Made by a program: the position numbers and the translations under genes. Below are positions 25,553-35,484 of a DNA stretch of 64,000 nucleotides, piece after piece; within the stretch, counting starts at the first letter, position 1, and every line of letters starts with the position of its first letter. The stretch lies in assembly GCA_947632515.1 (NCBI GenBank), contig CANRPO010000001.1:62001-126000 (forward strand), read 5' to 3'. The DNA comes from an uncultured Lachnospiraceae bacterium (lineage in GTDB: Bacteria; Bacillota; Clostridia; Lachnospirales; Lachnospiraceae). A model generated the notes under the pieces. The model was not told the origin of the DNA and did no database searches. It saw nothing but the letters and a program-made list of their open reading frames with translations.

Positions 25553-25583
25553 AAACCGCACCCCATGAGAATGCGGATGCGGT
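25553..25583 (-). terminator. Terminator-like hairpin after the 25595 lipoprotein
   Basis: On the minus strand AACCGCA pairs with TGCGGTT and is followed by TATTTTTTG, 12 bases after the stop of the lipoprotein gene. Confidence 0.6.
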
Positions 25584-25594
25584 TATGGACGGGG

Positions 25595-26359
25595 TTATGG
25601 AAGATGTACCCGATACTGCGTACCCTGCGAACCCGCAATGTACAGAAAGCCGTCGGAGACGTAGTATGTCTGCGGTTCGCCGAGATCTTCCGGCACAAAG
25701 CTGCCGATCTTTTCCCATGCCGCCGGGTCATCGGCGCGTCTGCACAGGACGTAAGTGCTCGCGTCTGTGGCTGAGTCCGTGTATTCTAGGAGAGCGTATA
25801 AAACGTGGTCGTCCGCGCTCACCGGCAGCACATACCCATATCGGTAATATTCGTCGTCTACCGTGACGGGATTCCACTGTCCGCCGCCGTCGGTGGTCTC
25901 AAACAGATAGCCGTTGCTTCGCATCTGCGTTCCGATATAGATATGATCCGCGGACAATGCGGATAGGCTGGTCGGATAGCCGTCTATGAGTGAGCTGAGA
26001 TCCTTTTCTTCATAGGTGGCCCACCGATCTTCTGTGATATACAGATGTTTCATCATTATGCCGGCGGCGGGAGAACTGCAGTACAGCAGACAGCCGTGGT
26101 GGTCGTCCGTCATGCTAAGGAACAGTGCGTACTCGTCTTCGGACAAGGGTATTTCGCTCAGCATATCACCGCTGTTTTCGTCTGAAACCGCAATATTGCC
26201 GTCTTGGAAGGATGCCGTTAATCCATAGGGATTTTGCGGCTGTACGCCATCGGCCGCCGCAGCGGTGAGTATGGCGTTGCCCCGCTCATCGACAGCAGAA
26301 CCGCAGCCGTTTAGCAGGAGTAAGATACAGAGGGAAAGTGTCAGATAGAAAGGTTTCAT
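25595..26359 (-). CDS. Uncharacterised lipoprotein with beta-propeller-like repeats
   Basis: A 254-residue protein with signal peptide and lipobox LLNGC. It contains an Asp-box (TTDGGGQW) of the BNR/sialidase type and further strand-rich repeats around DRWATYEEK and DDPAAWEKIG, consistent with a small beta-propeller. Such folds often bind ligands or proteins at the cell surface. No catalytic residues can be named. It is transcribed alone. Confidence 0.65.
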   Translation of the reverse strand: MKPFYLTLSLCILLLLNGCGSAVDERGNAILTAAAADGVQPQNPYGLTASFQDGNIAVSDENSGDMLSEIPLSEDEYALFLSMTDDHHGCLLYCSSPAAGIMMKHLYITEDRWATYEEKDLSSLIDGYPTSLSALSADHIYIGTQMRSNGYLFETTDGGGQWNPVTVDDEYYRYGYVLPVSADDHVLYALLEYTDSATDASTYVLCRRADDPAAWEKIGSFVPEDLGEPQTYYVSDGFLYIAGSQGTQYRVHLP

Positions 26360-26416
26360 GTTTTTCTCCTACGTCATCTGAATGGATGGAGTGTGTCTGT
26401 GACAACCGATCAACTG

Positions 26417-26590
26417 GTAATGTCGTATTCCTGATACAGCTTTTTTCGCATACCGACGTCATTTGCCGCGAGCAGCACATCTTCTATGCGTCCGTCAGAA
26501 CTGTCCGGCTCTCTACATTGATGATCATATGGATCGGATCTTTAGCTTGCCGGCAATTTTTGTCGTGGTATGCGGAGCCATCAGGTTTTC
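26417..26590 (-). pseudogene. Possible decayed gene end
   Basis: On the minus strand a frame ends GRIEDVLLAANDVGMRKKLYQ followed by EYDITS and a stop at about 26417, and a second frame just upstream reads DPIHMIINVESRTVL. Together they look like the frameshifted 3' part of a gene. The region has no intact ORF. The family is not recognised, and chance is not excluded. Confidence 0.25.
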
Positions 26591-27227
26591 AAAATTTCTG
26601 CGAAATATCTGAACGCCAGAATGCGTTGAGCAGTTTGGCTAACTGCATCGGCGCATCAATATTGATTTCATGTCCGGCGTTTTTGACGATTTCCAACTTT
26701 GCATTTGGCAAAAGCGTTTTCAGGCTCTCTGAGGCCGCTCGGTTCGCCTTATCCTTCTCGCCGCAAATAAGCAGAACAGGGCGGGAGATGTTGTGCAGAC
26801 CGTCCCGAAAATCCAGCGAAGTCATGGATCGTGTCAGGCCGATAAAATCCTGTTTTCCGAAACCTGTTTCCCGGAACATCGTCTTGGGCATCAGATGGAA
26901 AATCACGTTTTGAAACTGTAGCAATCTCTTCGGCATTTGATACTGCGCAGCGATCAGGGCAAGAGCATGCACTTTTGACGGGTGCTCTACAGTGTAGTGC
27001 AAAGCCAAAACAGCGCCGAGTGACAGCCCGCACAGACACAGAGGGCCTTCGTTTTGGTCACAGCAGGCGGCAAAATTTCGGTATAAATTTGAATAGTTGA
27101 CTGTTTGCCCTTGCAGCAGTTCGGTGAGATTCGGACATAGGCAGCCGATCTTTTCATCCAGACAGTCAAGCACCGCAGACCAGCTTTCGGGAGTCTGCCC
27201 TAAACCATGTAGAAACAAATATTGCAT
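26589..27227 (-). CDS. Alpha/beta hydrolase
   Basis: A 212-residue alpha/beta-fold hydrolase. The oxyanion HG is in LFLHGLGQ, the nucleophile Ser in CGLSLGAV, the acid Asp in LLICGEKDKAN and the catalytic His in KNAGHEIN. AAAGGAG lies upstream of the ATG. It is cytosolic and of unknown substrate; size and motifs resemble small carboxylesterases. Confidence 0.85.
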   Translation of the reverse strand: MQYLFLHGLGQTPESWSAVLDCLDEKIGCLCPNLTELLQGQTVNYSNLYRNFAACCDQNEGPLCLCGLSLGAVLALHYTVEHPSKVHALALIAAQYQMPKRLLQFQNVIFHLMPKTMFRETGFGKQDFIGLTRSMTSLDFRDGLHNISRPVLLICGEKDKANRAASESLKTLLPNAKLEIVKNAGHEINIDAPMQLAKLLNAFWRSDISQKF

Positions 27228-27547
27228 GACAAGCTCCTTTCAAGATCATGACAGCGCATTCTTAATTCCATAATTTCCGTGAGTAATTTGCGCGGTAATT
27301 CATCGGTGCCCAAATAATGCTTTTTGGAATCGGCAATAGGTGCCCCCGTTGATCGGATCGAAATCGAAAAAGGCCATGACGCTGCGGTTTTCATCTATAC
27401 GGCTATGATACCACAGACCTTTGAGGATGTCACGGAGTTTTGCGGTTACATCATTCCGGCATATAACAATAAAACGGTATTATGATGAAATGAAAAATAA
27501 ACGCCGCGATCCCGACTCTGTGGGACTGCGGCGCTCACTTTGCGTAT

Positions 27548-28537
27548 CTATGATGGCGTTTTATTTTCGCCTTTACAGTTACATTCGTTTAGCCCGTTGA
27601 TCCAAGCCACGGACAGATTCATGGCGGCGCGGCAGGCGGCAGTTTGGTCCAGGGCGTTCAGCATGACGAAGTCGTGGATTATGCCCTGAAATCTTACGGC
27701 GGTCACGTTTACACCGGCCTCCCGCAGTTTGCGGGCAAACGCCTCTCCCTCACTTCTAAGGACGTCTGCCTCGCCGTTCAGAATCATGGTATCGGGGAAA
27801 CCTTTTAGCTGTTCTGCATCGGCACGCAGCGGCGATACGGTGATCTGATCGCGTCTGGGGCCGGCCTCGATATATTGATCCCAGAACCACATCATGCCTT
27901 GGCGGTAGAGATAGTAATCTTGCGCAAACTGAAAATAGGATTCGGTGTCAAAGCGCGCGTCGGTGACAGGATAGTAGAGGAGCAGTTTTTGGACATACGG
28001 ACCGCCCCTGTGCCGTGTCATAAATATCATGGCAATCGCCATATTTCCGCCGACGCTGTCTCCGGCAACCGTCAGAGTACGGGGATTCATCCGATATCCT
28101 AAGTCGTTTATGACAGAAGGCAGTCGGCGGAGGATGTCATAGCACTGCTCAATCGCTGCGGGGTATTTTGCCTCGGGCGCGCGGCTGTACTCCGGGAAGA
28201 TCACAATAGAGCACGTTCTTGCAGCCAGCTCCCGCACAAGTTTTTCGTGGGTGTGAAAGCTCCCAAATACCCACCCCGCGCCATGAATATAGAAAATGAC
28301 GTTGGCGGGATTTGTCAAGTTGTCGGGGCAGACGGCATAAACTCTCACTTTTCCCCATTTTCCGGTATGAAATACCGCACTTTGTACTGACGCGGGATAC
28401 ATGCGGACCGGAGAATCCTGCAGATCCTCCAGCACTTGCCGTCCCTGTTCGGGTGGTAATTGGAAAATAAGCGGAGGTTTCGCCGCCGCATTGCTGACGG
28501 CGATAGCCTCCGGCTCCAGAGAAATTCTTTTTTGCAT
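27548..28537 (-). CDS. Alpha/beta hydrolase of the hormone-sensitive lipase (acetyl esterase) type
   Basis: A 329-residue esterase. The HGG-type oxyanion motif is HGAGW (Ala in place of the middle Gly), the nucleophile motif is GDSVGG, and the acid and His are in NGEADVLRSEG and GIIHDF. This arrangement is that of bacterial family IV esterases, which act on short-chain acyl esters. No signal peptide. It stands alone between a 300-base degraded stretch (27228-27547, no gene supported) and the surface-protein gene. Confidence 0.88.
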   Translation of the reverse strand: MQKRISLEPEAIAVSNAAAKPPLIFQLPPEQGRQVLEDLQDSPVRMYPASVQSAVFHTGKWGKVRVYAVCPDNLTNPANVIFYIHGAGWVFGSFHTHEKLVRELAARTCSIVIFPEYSRAPEAKYPAAIEQCYDILRRLPSVINDLGYRMNPRTLTVAGDSVGGNMAIAMIFMTRHRGGPYVQKLLLYYPVTDARFDTESYFQFAQDYYLYRQGMMWFWDQYIEAGPRRDQITVSPLRADAEQLKGFPDTMILNGEADVLRSEGEAFARKLREAGVNVTAVRFQGIIHDFVMLNALDQTAACRAAMNLSVAWINGLNECNCKGENKTPS

Positions 28538-28568
28538 GGGAACCCTTATCGTTTTTTATTAGTATATT

Positions 28569-31500
28569 CTACGAATCGGGTGTTTGACGCTTAAAGCGCG
28601 CCGCAAGTTTTCCGTTCAGACGTTTGGACAGGCGAAGGATCAGGAACAGGGCTGTAAGGCCGGCGACGCCGGCGACCACCGCGATGATGATAAGCAGCGT
28701 GTCGACTTTCGTATTGACGATACAGAAGGTTTCCTTCGGCCCTGTCATTTCCACCTGGATATATTGGCCTCTGTCCTTGCCTTCCAGTTCGGTCCAGTCT
28801 CCGTCCAGACAGCCGAAGACTTTGGTCTTGTCCCCGTAAGGGTTGAGCAGTCTGATCGCGAAGGTGTCCTTTTCGCCGATGCCGCCGTTTTCCAGAGAGA
28901 TGTCATAGACGACGTACTCTTTGCCGTTGGCGGCCTGCGGCGGTTCCTGATTGCTCAGTCCGGCGTTCAATACGGTGTCCTCTGTGAAGGTCTGCTCCAC
29001 GAGGGCGTAGGGTTTCTGCCATACCGTGCTCTCTCCCTCCGCTTTCTCCGAACTCTCCACCACGGTCACGGTATCTATATAGGAACCGTCTATGAGGAGA
29101 TTGCCCTTCATCACCTGATCGGACAGATCGGGCCATGCGCCGTAGAAACCGTCTCTGGCGGGAATCTCGGGATAGTGCAGATCGGCCAGGCTTGCGCCGT
29201 ACTTCACTTCCTCCGTGCCCAGATAGGTGTCCTCCACCCGGTAGGTCACTTTCAGGTGCCAGAACTCGGTGGGGAGATATTCTGCCGTGGCCAGAAGATC
29301 CTTGTAGGCGATAGGAGCCGCCATGTCTGCGTAGCTGATATTGTCGATGCCGTAAGCGTCGTCGCCCACATAGTAGTTCCCCGATACTACGCCGTCCGTA
29401 TCTTCGGAGATCTCGCCGGCGATAGCGCCCACTCTGCCTACCGTGGCCTCCGTGGTGACGATCGCATAGCAGTCTTGGAGGGTGTTGGCGTACCCGGCCA
29501 CGCCGCCCACATCTTTGGCGCCGGAGACGGAGCAGAGAGCGTAGCAGTCTTTGATGACGGTGAGGGATTCGCCCGCGATGCCGCCGACGTAATCGCCCTC
29601 GGTGCTTTCGATGTTGCCGTACCCTTCGCTGTCGGTGACGATGCCGTGGCGCATATAGCCCACGATACCGCCCGCGCCGTCTTTCTTGGCGGTGATGTAG
29701 CCGTTGTTGACGCTGTCGCTGATGATACATTTCGTGATAAAACGCCTGCCGACCTGATAATCTACGCTGCCCGCCGCGCTGTCCTCGGGATCCTCCTCGT
29801 CGATGGACATGGAACCCGCCACGCCGCCGATGTTGATGTCGCCCTTGACGATGCCGTTATTGGTGCTGGAATCCACTCGTCCTGTCAGGACGGAATCGAT
29901 GTCTTCTATATCGACTTCCTCGTAAAGCTCCTCCACGCTGGGGTCTGAGGAGTTGGTGAACTGATCGGCCAGCAGATTAAAGACGACGTTGAGCTGATCG
30001 TTCACGGCCTTCAGATCTTCGTTGACGAGATCGGAATAGCCGGAGGCGTTGTTGCTCAGCGTTTTCAGGCTGTCGGAAATTCCCATAAGCTGCGTGTGCA
30101 GCTCCTCCCTGTTTGCGTCGAACTCCGGGCCGAGGGTGGAGAACTGTATATCAGGCTGGAGATTCATATAGTCCACGATGGCCCTGACGCCGCGCCCGGC
30201 ATCCTTGAGGGAGTTGATCACATTGTGGATCTCGTCGGTCGCCTCTTCCAGATCCTCCAGCGCGGATTCGGCGGCGTCCTGCACATAGGGCGCGAGTATG
30301 TTGGAGATCGCGCTGAAACCGCTCAGGACGGAGGAGGCGGAGGCGGACATACTACCCATACAGCCGTACAGGGTTCTGATTTCGCTGAGTATTTGCTCCT
30401 GAAGGCCAGGATCGCTAATATCGCTCCAGCTCTTACCGCCCATGAGGCTGTTGATGCGCTGTATGCATTCCTCCACCTCCACGGCGTTCTGCTGCAGATC
30501 GCCTATGGATGCCCGGATATTGCCTGCGGAGTTGTCGATCGCGGACTCCGTGTTGAGCTTGGCAAAGGAAATATCCACGGTGACAGGGAAACTGTCAGCC
30601 GTTGTGCTAAAGGTATATTGATAGGAACCGCTCTGTGTGCGGGTGACAGGCAGCGTGTTGCCACCTTTGTCTTTGACGACGGGATCGCCGCTCAGAGTGT
30701 AGGCGGTGTCCGGGCGGATCGTCAGCGTGGCGGTATCGTCCGCGACTGCGCAGGAGGCGCTGCCGCTTAAATTGGAGTGCAGGACGATAGTCTGGTCTGT
30801 TGAACGGCCGCCGGGAGAAGGCGCTCCTAAAGAAAAGGGCATCGGTATCGTCTGGAAAGGCGGCTGCGGTTCGTTCTCCTGCTGCGGCTCCTTGTTCGCA
30901 GAAGGGCTGCTGTTGGAGGAAGGCTCGCCGGTATCGTCGGGATCGTCGTTGCCGTTATCGGGAGGAAGATCATTCTCCGAAACGGTGTCCGGGCCATCCG
31001 GGTCTATCGCCACATAGGGCACAAATACGCCGGGCGCACTGAGCAGGGCGCGGGTGGATGCATCAGGCTGAAAATAGGCCTCCACGCGCACGTTGGCTGC
31101 AGGCATGGTAAAACTGTACTGCGTGCCGCTGCCGGAACAGGAGACTGTATCTCCGTCCGCGTCGTACACCGTCAGAGAGGCAAGTTCATAGTTCTCGTTG
31201 GGCGCTACGGTGATCGTGACCGTGTCCCCTTCCGAGGGGTTGAGGGAGTTGGTGAGGATCCGGCCGCCCACCGTGGAGAGCAGGGAGATCCTGTTATAAT
31301 CCGTCTCATCGTATGCGCTGTCGTCCACCGCAGACATAAAGTCCAGGTCCTCCGGCAGCTCCTTGAGCGCGTCATTCATGCGGCTGAACGCCTCGCCGGA
31401 GGCGGAGATACTGTCCATGATGCCGGGCAGCATATCCATGATATAGTCCATACGGTCTGTGACGGCCTGCGCCTGTCCGATGTTGTCGTCGACGAAATCC

Positions 31501-32702
31501 GTCATCTGACTGACCATGGCGTCCCCCGAGGAGAGCGCATTGTCGCCGTAAACGCTCAGCGTGTCCAGATCGCTTTTGAGCACGTTCTTGCTCTCGTGCA
31601 TATCGTCCAGCGTCTTTTCGATCAGATCGTGCAGTTCATTGACGGCGTTGCGCAGAGACTGCGCCTCGTCCACCTCTATGTCGGGTTCCATCTGGCCGAC
31701 GATGCCGCCCACGTCCTTACGGCCATAGATCTCGCCGTTGTTGGTGCACAGGCTGACCAGTCCGGCCTGACGCCCGGCGATGCCGCCGATATTGTATCCC
31801 GTGTGTTCATAGCCGATGACGCCATAGTTGGTGCACAGTTCGATCTGTCCGTCGGAATACCCGGCGATACCGCCTGTGTCCACGCCGCTGTAAAGGTCGA
31901 TCTCGTCCTCCGACATCTGGAAACTGAAGAAGATCCCTGTACCCATCTCGTCGTCTTCCTCTACCCAGTCGGAGTTGTCATTGATGCCGGAACGGTTGTT
32001 GGAGAAGAGGATCATGCCGTGGTTGACACCCGCGATACCGCCTGTGGAATAATAGCCGGATATGCGGCCGTTGGAGTTACAGCCGGTGATCACGCCGGAC
32101 GGCTCGTTGATGCCCGCGATACCGCCCACGGTGTTCTGACCGCTCACAATGCCGCGGAAACTGCAGTTTCGGATAATGCCGTGATTGATGCCGCAGATGC
32201 TGCCGATGCACTCCTGTTCATTGGTGGCGGTGATATTGCCCTGTACCGTCAGATCCTGCACGATGCCCTCCGGCTGGATATAGCGGAAGAGACCGACGAT
32301 ATAGCCCTGATCGGTGGGGCGGAATCCTGTTATCGTGTGGCCGTTGCCGTCAAAAGTGCCCGCGAAGACAGGGATCGTCTCGAAGGAAGTGTTGGAGAGG
32401 TCGATGTCCTGCTGTAAGGAGATCAGTTTATTGACCGACCAGGAATCCAGATGGCAGTTGTCGGCAAACTGTACGAAATCTTCGGGTGTGTTGATCTCGA
32501 TTGTCTCTGTTGCGGCGGATTCCGCACCGTCGGTCTCTGTATTTTCCATTGAGCCGTCGATAGCGGGAGATACCGCGCTGTCGTTTGTCCCGGCTGCGTC
32601 TTCCGACGCAGACTGCGGAGCCGCCGCGACCTGCGCGGCGGGCATGGTCTGTATGATGATGGATGCTGCCAATATGGCAGAGAGCGCCTTATATTTCTTC
32701 AT
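28569..32702 (-). CDS. Large cell-surface protein with GLUG repeats and coiled coils
   Basis: A 1377-residue secreted protein: signal peptide (residues 1-28), then several GLUG-type repeats (TVGGIAGINEPSG, YSTGGIAGVNHG, GGIAGYSDGQIEL, KDVGGIVGQ) between about residues 130 and 330, a coiled-coil stretch (350-460), an InlB-B-like beta module (SEGDTVTITVAPNENYELAS), a Pro/Asn/Glu-rich linker near 580-630, a second coiled coil, further GLUG repeats (950-1130), and a C-terminal membrane anchor with basic tail. Its ATG lies inside the end of the MMPL transporter gene (14-base overlap), so they are co-expressed. It may bridge the transporter to the cell wall; that is inference. Confidence 0.8.
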   Translation of the reverse strand: MKKYKALSAILAASIIIQTMPAAQVAAAPQSASEDAAGTNDSAVSPAIDGSMENTETDGAESAATETIEINTPEDFVQFADNCHLDSWSVNKLISLQQDIDLSNTSFETIPVFAGTFDGNGHTITGFRPTDQGYIVGLFRYIQPEGIVQDLTVQGNITATNEQECIGSICGINHGIIRNCSFRGIVSGQNTVGGIAGINEPSGVITGCNSNGRISGYYSTGGIAGVNHGMILFSNNRSGINDNSDWVEEDDEMGTGIFFSFQMSEDEIDLYSGVDTGGIAGYSDGQIELCTNYGVIGYEHTGYNIGGIAGRQAGLVSLCTNNGEIYGRKDVGGIVGQMEPDIEVDEAQSLRNAVNELHDLIEKTLDDMHESKNVLKSDLDTLSVYGDNALSSGDAMVSQMTDFVDDNIGQAQAVTDRMDYIMDMLPGIMDSISASGEAFSRMNDALKELPEDLDFMSAVDDSAYDETDYNRISLLSTVGGRILTNSLNPSEGDTVTITVAPNENYELASLTVYDADGDTVSCSGSGTQYSFTMPAANVRVEAYFQPDASTRALLSAPGVFVPYVAIDPDGPDTVSENDLPPDNGNDDPDDTGEPSSNSSPSANKEPQQENEPQPPFQTIPMPFSLGAPSPGGRSTDQTIVLHSNLSGSASCAVADDTATLTIRPDTAYTLSGDPVVKDKGGNTLPVTRTQSGSYQYTFSTTADSFPVTVDISFAKLNTESAIDNSAGNIRASIGDLQQNAVEVEECIQRINSLMGGKSWSDISDPGLQEQILSEIRTLYGCMGSMSASASSVLSGFSAISNILAPYVQDAAESALEDLEEATDEIHNVINSLKDAGRGVRAIVDYMNLQPDIQFSTLGPEFDANREELHTQLMGISDSLKTLSNNASGYSDLVNEDLKAVNDQLNVVFNLLADQFTNSSDPSVEELYEEVDIEDIDSVLTGRVDSSTNNGIVKGDINIGGVAGSMSIDEEDPEDSAAGSVDYQVGRRFITKCIISDSVNNGYITAKKDGAGGIVGYMRHGIVTDSEGYGNIESTEGDYVGGIAGESLTVIKDCYALCSVSGAKDVGGVAGYANTLQDCYAIVTTEATVGRVGAIAGEISEDTDGVVSGNYYVGDDAYGIDNISYADMAAPIAYKDLLATAEYLPTEFWHLKVTYRVEDTYLGTEEVKYGASLADLHYPEIPARDGFYGAWPDLSDQVMKGNLLIDGSYIDTVTVVESSEKAEGESTVWQKPYALVEQTFTEDTVLNAGLSNQEPPQAANGKEYVVYDISLENGGIGEKDTFAIRLLNPYGDKTKVFGCLDGDWTELEGKDRGQYIQVEMTGPKETFCIVNTKVDTLLIIIAVVAGVAGLTALFLILRLSKRLNGKLAARFKRQTPDS

Positions 32703-35205
32703 GTGTCTCGCCCTCCTTTTTGGTTGTCTGTGCGCCGGACAGCAATAGTTCGGGGATCTGCGGAACGCTGCCGTCCTCCTCGCGCTTTTCCAGTTTACCC
32801 GTATTCATGAACAGGCTCGCGTCGCCCCGGATGAAACCGTGCATCTCTCCGATGACCGAACCGTTGATCTGACCCTGTACAATGCCGTCCACGCGCACCA
32901 GACCGGAAACCCTTTCCAGTTTCAGCGGGATGGACACGGCGAAGGAAGTCTTGTCGATGATCTTTTCACCGAGCAGAAGGATCTGCGGCAGGACGAACAT
33001 AACGATGATGATAGAGAGAATCGTGCCGCGCCCGAGGCACTGGCCGATACCGCAGATCGCGCCGTCCGAAGACATCCTGCCGATGAAAATACCGGCTAAC
33101 GCCAGCATGGAGCCTGACGTGACGATCGTAGGAAAGGCGAAGTTCATCGTCTCGATGATGGCCTCCTTCTTGGACATCTTATCCTTCAGCTCCATGAAAC
33201 GCCCCGATATTACGATGGCGTAGTCGATGTTCGCACCCATCTGGATGGAGCTGACGATCAGGTAGCTCATAAAGAACAGATTTTTCTGTTCCACGGCGGG
33301 GAAGGAGAAGTTGATCCAGATCGCGCCCTGGATGATCAGGATCAGCAGTACAGGCATACCCGCTGACATGAAGGTGAAAAGCAGGACCACGAGGACCGCC
33401 AGGATCGATACCACGTTGACGACCGTGTTGTCCGTCTGGAAAGTGTTGTACAGATCGTATTGGCTGGTGGCCTCGCCCGGGATCAGGATCGTCCCCTCAT
33501 AATATTTGTTTGCCATCTCGTGCATCTTGTCCAAGAAGGCGAACGTCTCGTCGCCCTCCTCGGGGAGGTTCAGATAGATCAGCATACGGCTGTACTCTTC
33601 TCCCTGGAGCTGGTCGAGGGCAATCTGCATCTGCGTGTGCGCGTCCTCCAGCGTATCCATCATCTCGTCGTCCAGCGTCACATACCCTTCGTCCACCTCA
33701 TCGTAGAGGAACATGATCATATCGATGAGAGGCACGCTGTATGTGGACAGGCCGTTGACGATCTTCGCGTAATTCTCGTCGTTCACCGCGTAAGTCATAT
33801 AGAGAAGTTCCGCCACTTCATAGTCCAGTTCCAGAAGTTCCGAGAAATCTCGGGCGGTCAGCTTGTCGGTGAGCATGTAGCCGTCCATGGCCTCGGTGTT
33901 GGCAAGGCCGAGCGTGCTGTCCACTTCCGGGCAGAGTTCCAGATCGTGCAGCAGTTCTTTTTCCTTCTCGTAATTGCCCGCGGGGACGATGAGCGCTACC
34001 ATATTGGAGGCGCCGAAACTCTCCTCGATCATCTCGTCCACGATCATGGCGTCGCTCTTGACGGGCGTTTCCAGCATGGAGTAACCATACACATACGGGC
34101 ACTTGGAGGACACCACATATGCGGCCACGATCAGAACCAGAAACAGAGGCGGCATGATGTGGCGCGTCTTGTAGGCGAACTTTCCGACGAACGGAATCTG
34201 GGGAATAAAGCTCTTGTGGTATGTCTTATCCATCGCGTTTCCGAAGAGCATGATCAGGCCGGGCATCAGCAGGAACACGGCGAGAAGGCTCAGCAGGATC
34301 GCGCGGATCAGACAGAGCGCCATGTCGCGGCCGATGCCGAACTGCATGAACATCATGGCGATCAAGCCGCCGATGGTCGTCAGCGAACTGGAAGAGATCT
34401 CCGGGATCGCCTTGCTCAGCGCCACGATGTCAGCCTCTCTGATGGAGAGCTTTTGATGTTCTTCCTTATATCTGTTGCAGAAGATAACGGCGTAGTCGAT
34501 GGAGAGCGCAAGCTGCAGGACGATCGTGACCGAGTTGGACACGAAGGAGATCGTTCCCATAATAAAGTTCGTGCCCTTCGTGATCAGCGCCGCCGCGATA
34601 AAGGTTAAGAGCAGCACCGGAACCTCCGCCCATGTCTGGGAGGTGAAGAGCAGCACCGTGACGACGACGATTGCCACCAGCACGCTAATGACCTGCATCT
34701 CGCTGGCGATCTGTTCCGCCGAGGCGTCGCCCATGCTCGTGGACACATAGATGTCGTAGTCGGAGAACATCTCCTTGACCTCGTCCAGAGCCTCTAAAGC
34801 CCGGTCGTCCGTCTCCTCGTAGCCAAAAGTGATGTCATAGAGCGCGGAGAAATTGTTGTAGTGTTCCTCGGTGTTGTCGAAAGTCAGCATGATCACGGAG
34901 TCGAGAGCCTCGATCTGTTCCGATATTTCTTCCGCTTTTTCATAGGGGATGTTCGTCACCATCACTTTTGCGGTGCCGTATGTAATGAACTGCTCTTCCA
35001 TGCGGTCGAGACCCTGACTGGTCTCCGTGGTATCCGGAAGATAGGCCGACATGGAGTTCTCTACCTTGACCCAGTTCATGGATATGACGGAAAAGATGAT
35101 GGCAATGCCGAAAAGAAGAAAGAGAAGGTTGCGCCTGTCAACGATGAAAGTCGCAACTTTGATCATACCGCCGGGTTCGGCTTGTTTATCCTTGGGATTT
35201 TCCAA
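32689..35205 (-). CDS. MMPL/RND-family transporter
   Basis: An 838-residue membrane protein with the RND duplication: a first membrane helix (LLFLLFGIAIIFSVISM), a large extracytoplasmic loop (residues about 45-170), a helical bundle, a second loop (about 380-590) and a second bundle. Conserved helices contain LALSIDYAVIFCNRYKEE and QMGANIDYAIVISGRFME, the GxxxDY motif that carries protons. Family members export lipids or hydrophobic compounds. The divergent TetR gene at 35485 is the probable regulator and the downstream surface protein is translationally coupled. Confidence 0.9.
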   Translation of the reverse strand: MENPKDKQAEPGGMIKVATFIVDRRNLLFLLFGIAIIFSVISMNWVKVENSMSAYLPDTTETSQGLDRMEEQFITYGTAKVMVTNIPYEKAEEISEQIEALDSVIMLTFDNTEEHYNNFSALYDITFGYEETDDRALEALDEVKEMFSDYDIYVSTSMGDASAEQIASEMQVISVLVAIVVVTVLLFTSQTWAEVPVLLLTFIAAALITKGTNFIMGTISFVSNSVTIVLQLALSIDYAVIFCNRYKEEHQKLSIREADIVALSKAIPEISSSSLTTIGGLIAMMFMQFGIGRDMALCLIRAILLSLLAVFLLMPGLIMLFGNAMDKTYHKSFIPQIPFVGKFAYKTRHIMPPLFLVLIVAAYVVSSKCPYVYGYSMLETPVKSDAMIVDEMIEESFGASNMVALIVPAGNYEKEKELLHDLELCPEVDSTLGLANTEAMDGYMLTDKLTARDFSELLELDYEVAELLYMTYAVNDENYAKIVNGLSTYSVPLIDMIMFLYDEVDEGYVTLDDEMMDTLEDAHTQMQIALDQLQGEEYSRMLIYLNLPEEGDETFAFLDKMHEMANKYYEGTILIPGEATSQYDLYNTFQTDNTVVNVVSILAVLVVLLFTFMSAGMPVLLILIIQGAIWINFSFPAVEQKNLFFMSYLIVSSIQMGANIDYAIVISGRFMELKDKMSKKEAIIETMNFAFPTIVTSGSMLALAGIFIGRMSSDGAICGIGQCLGRGTILSIIIVMFVLPQILLLGEKIIDKTSFAVSIPLKLERVSGLVRVDGIVQGQINGSVIGEMHGFIRGDASLFMNTGKLEKREEDGSVPQIPELLLSGAQTTKKEGETHEEI

Positions 35206-35360
35206 ATCAAATCACTCCTTTACCTGTTGTCCGCAACAGGGATTTTGTCACGAGTGATATTATAATACGGTAAAAAGGCATGCACAATGAACAAATTTTG
35301 TACGCATGTATAATTTTGAACAAAATAATATTATTTGTTTAAAAATTATGCTATGATAGA

Positions 35361-35406
35361 CGCAGAAGAAAACAGGCGGCGCGAAGCGGCATTTGTTTTT
35401 CCTGCG
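35361..35406. repeat. Palindromic repeat, copy 1
   Basis: CGCAG...CTGCG and AAAACA...TGTTTT arms around GCGGCGCGAAGCGGCATT. Copies of the same core occur at 45965-46020 and 46096-46137. It lies in the MMPL-tetR intergenic region. Confidence 0.55.
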
Positions 35407-35484
35407 AGCATGTATAGCCATGCGCAGAAGAAAAACAAGCGGCACGGAAGAAAACAAGCGTCGAGCGAAAAGGAAAGGAGTCCC

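Noticed and set aside
27200-27394. 64-codon minus-strand ORF upstream of the hydrolase
   Set aside because: Composition looks non-coding, frames around it are broken and there is no ribosome site; at most a decayed gene.
28584-29948. 454-codon plus-strand ORF inside the surface-protein gene
   Set aside because: Antisense of GLUG-repeat coding sequence; low-complexity Val/Asp/His composition and no ribosome site.
33460-34608. 382-codon plus-strand ORF within the MMPL gene
   Set aside because: Antisense shadow of a well-supported RND transporter gene.
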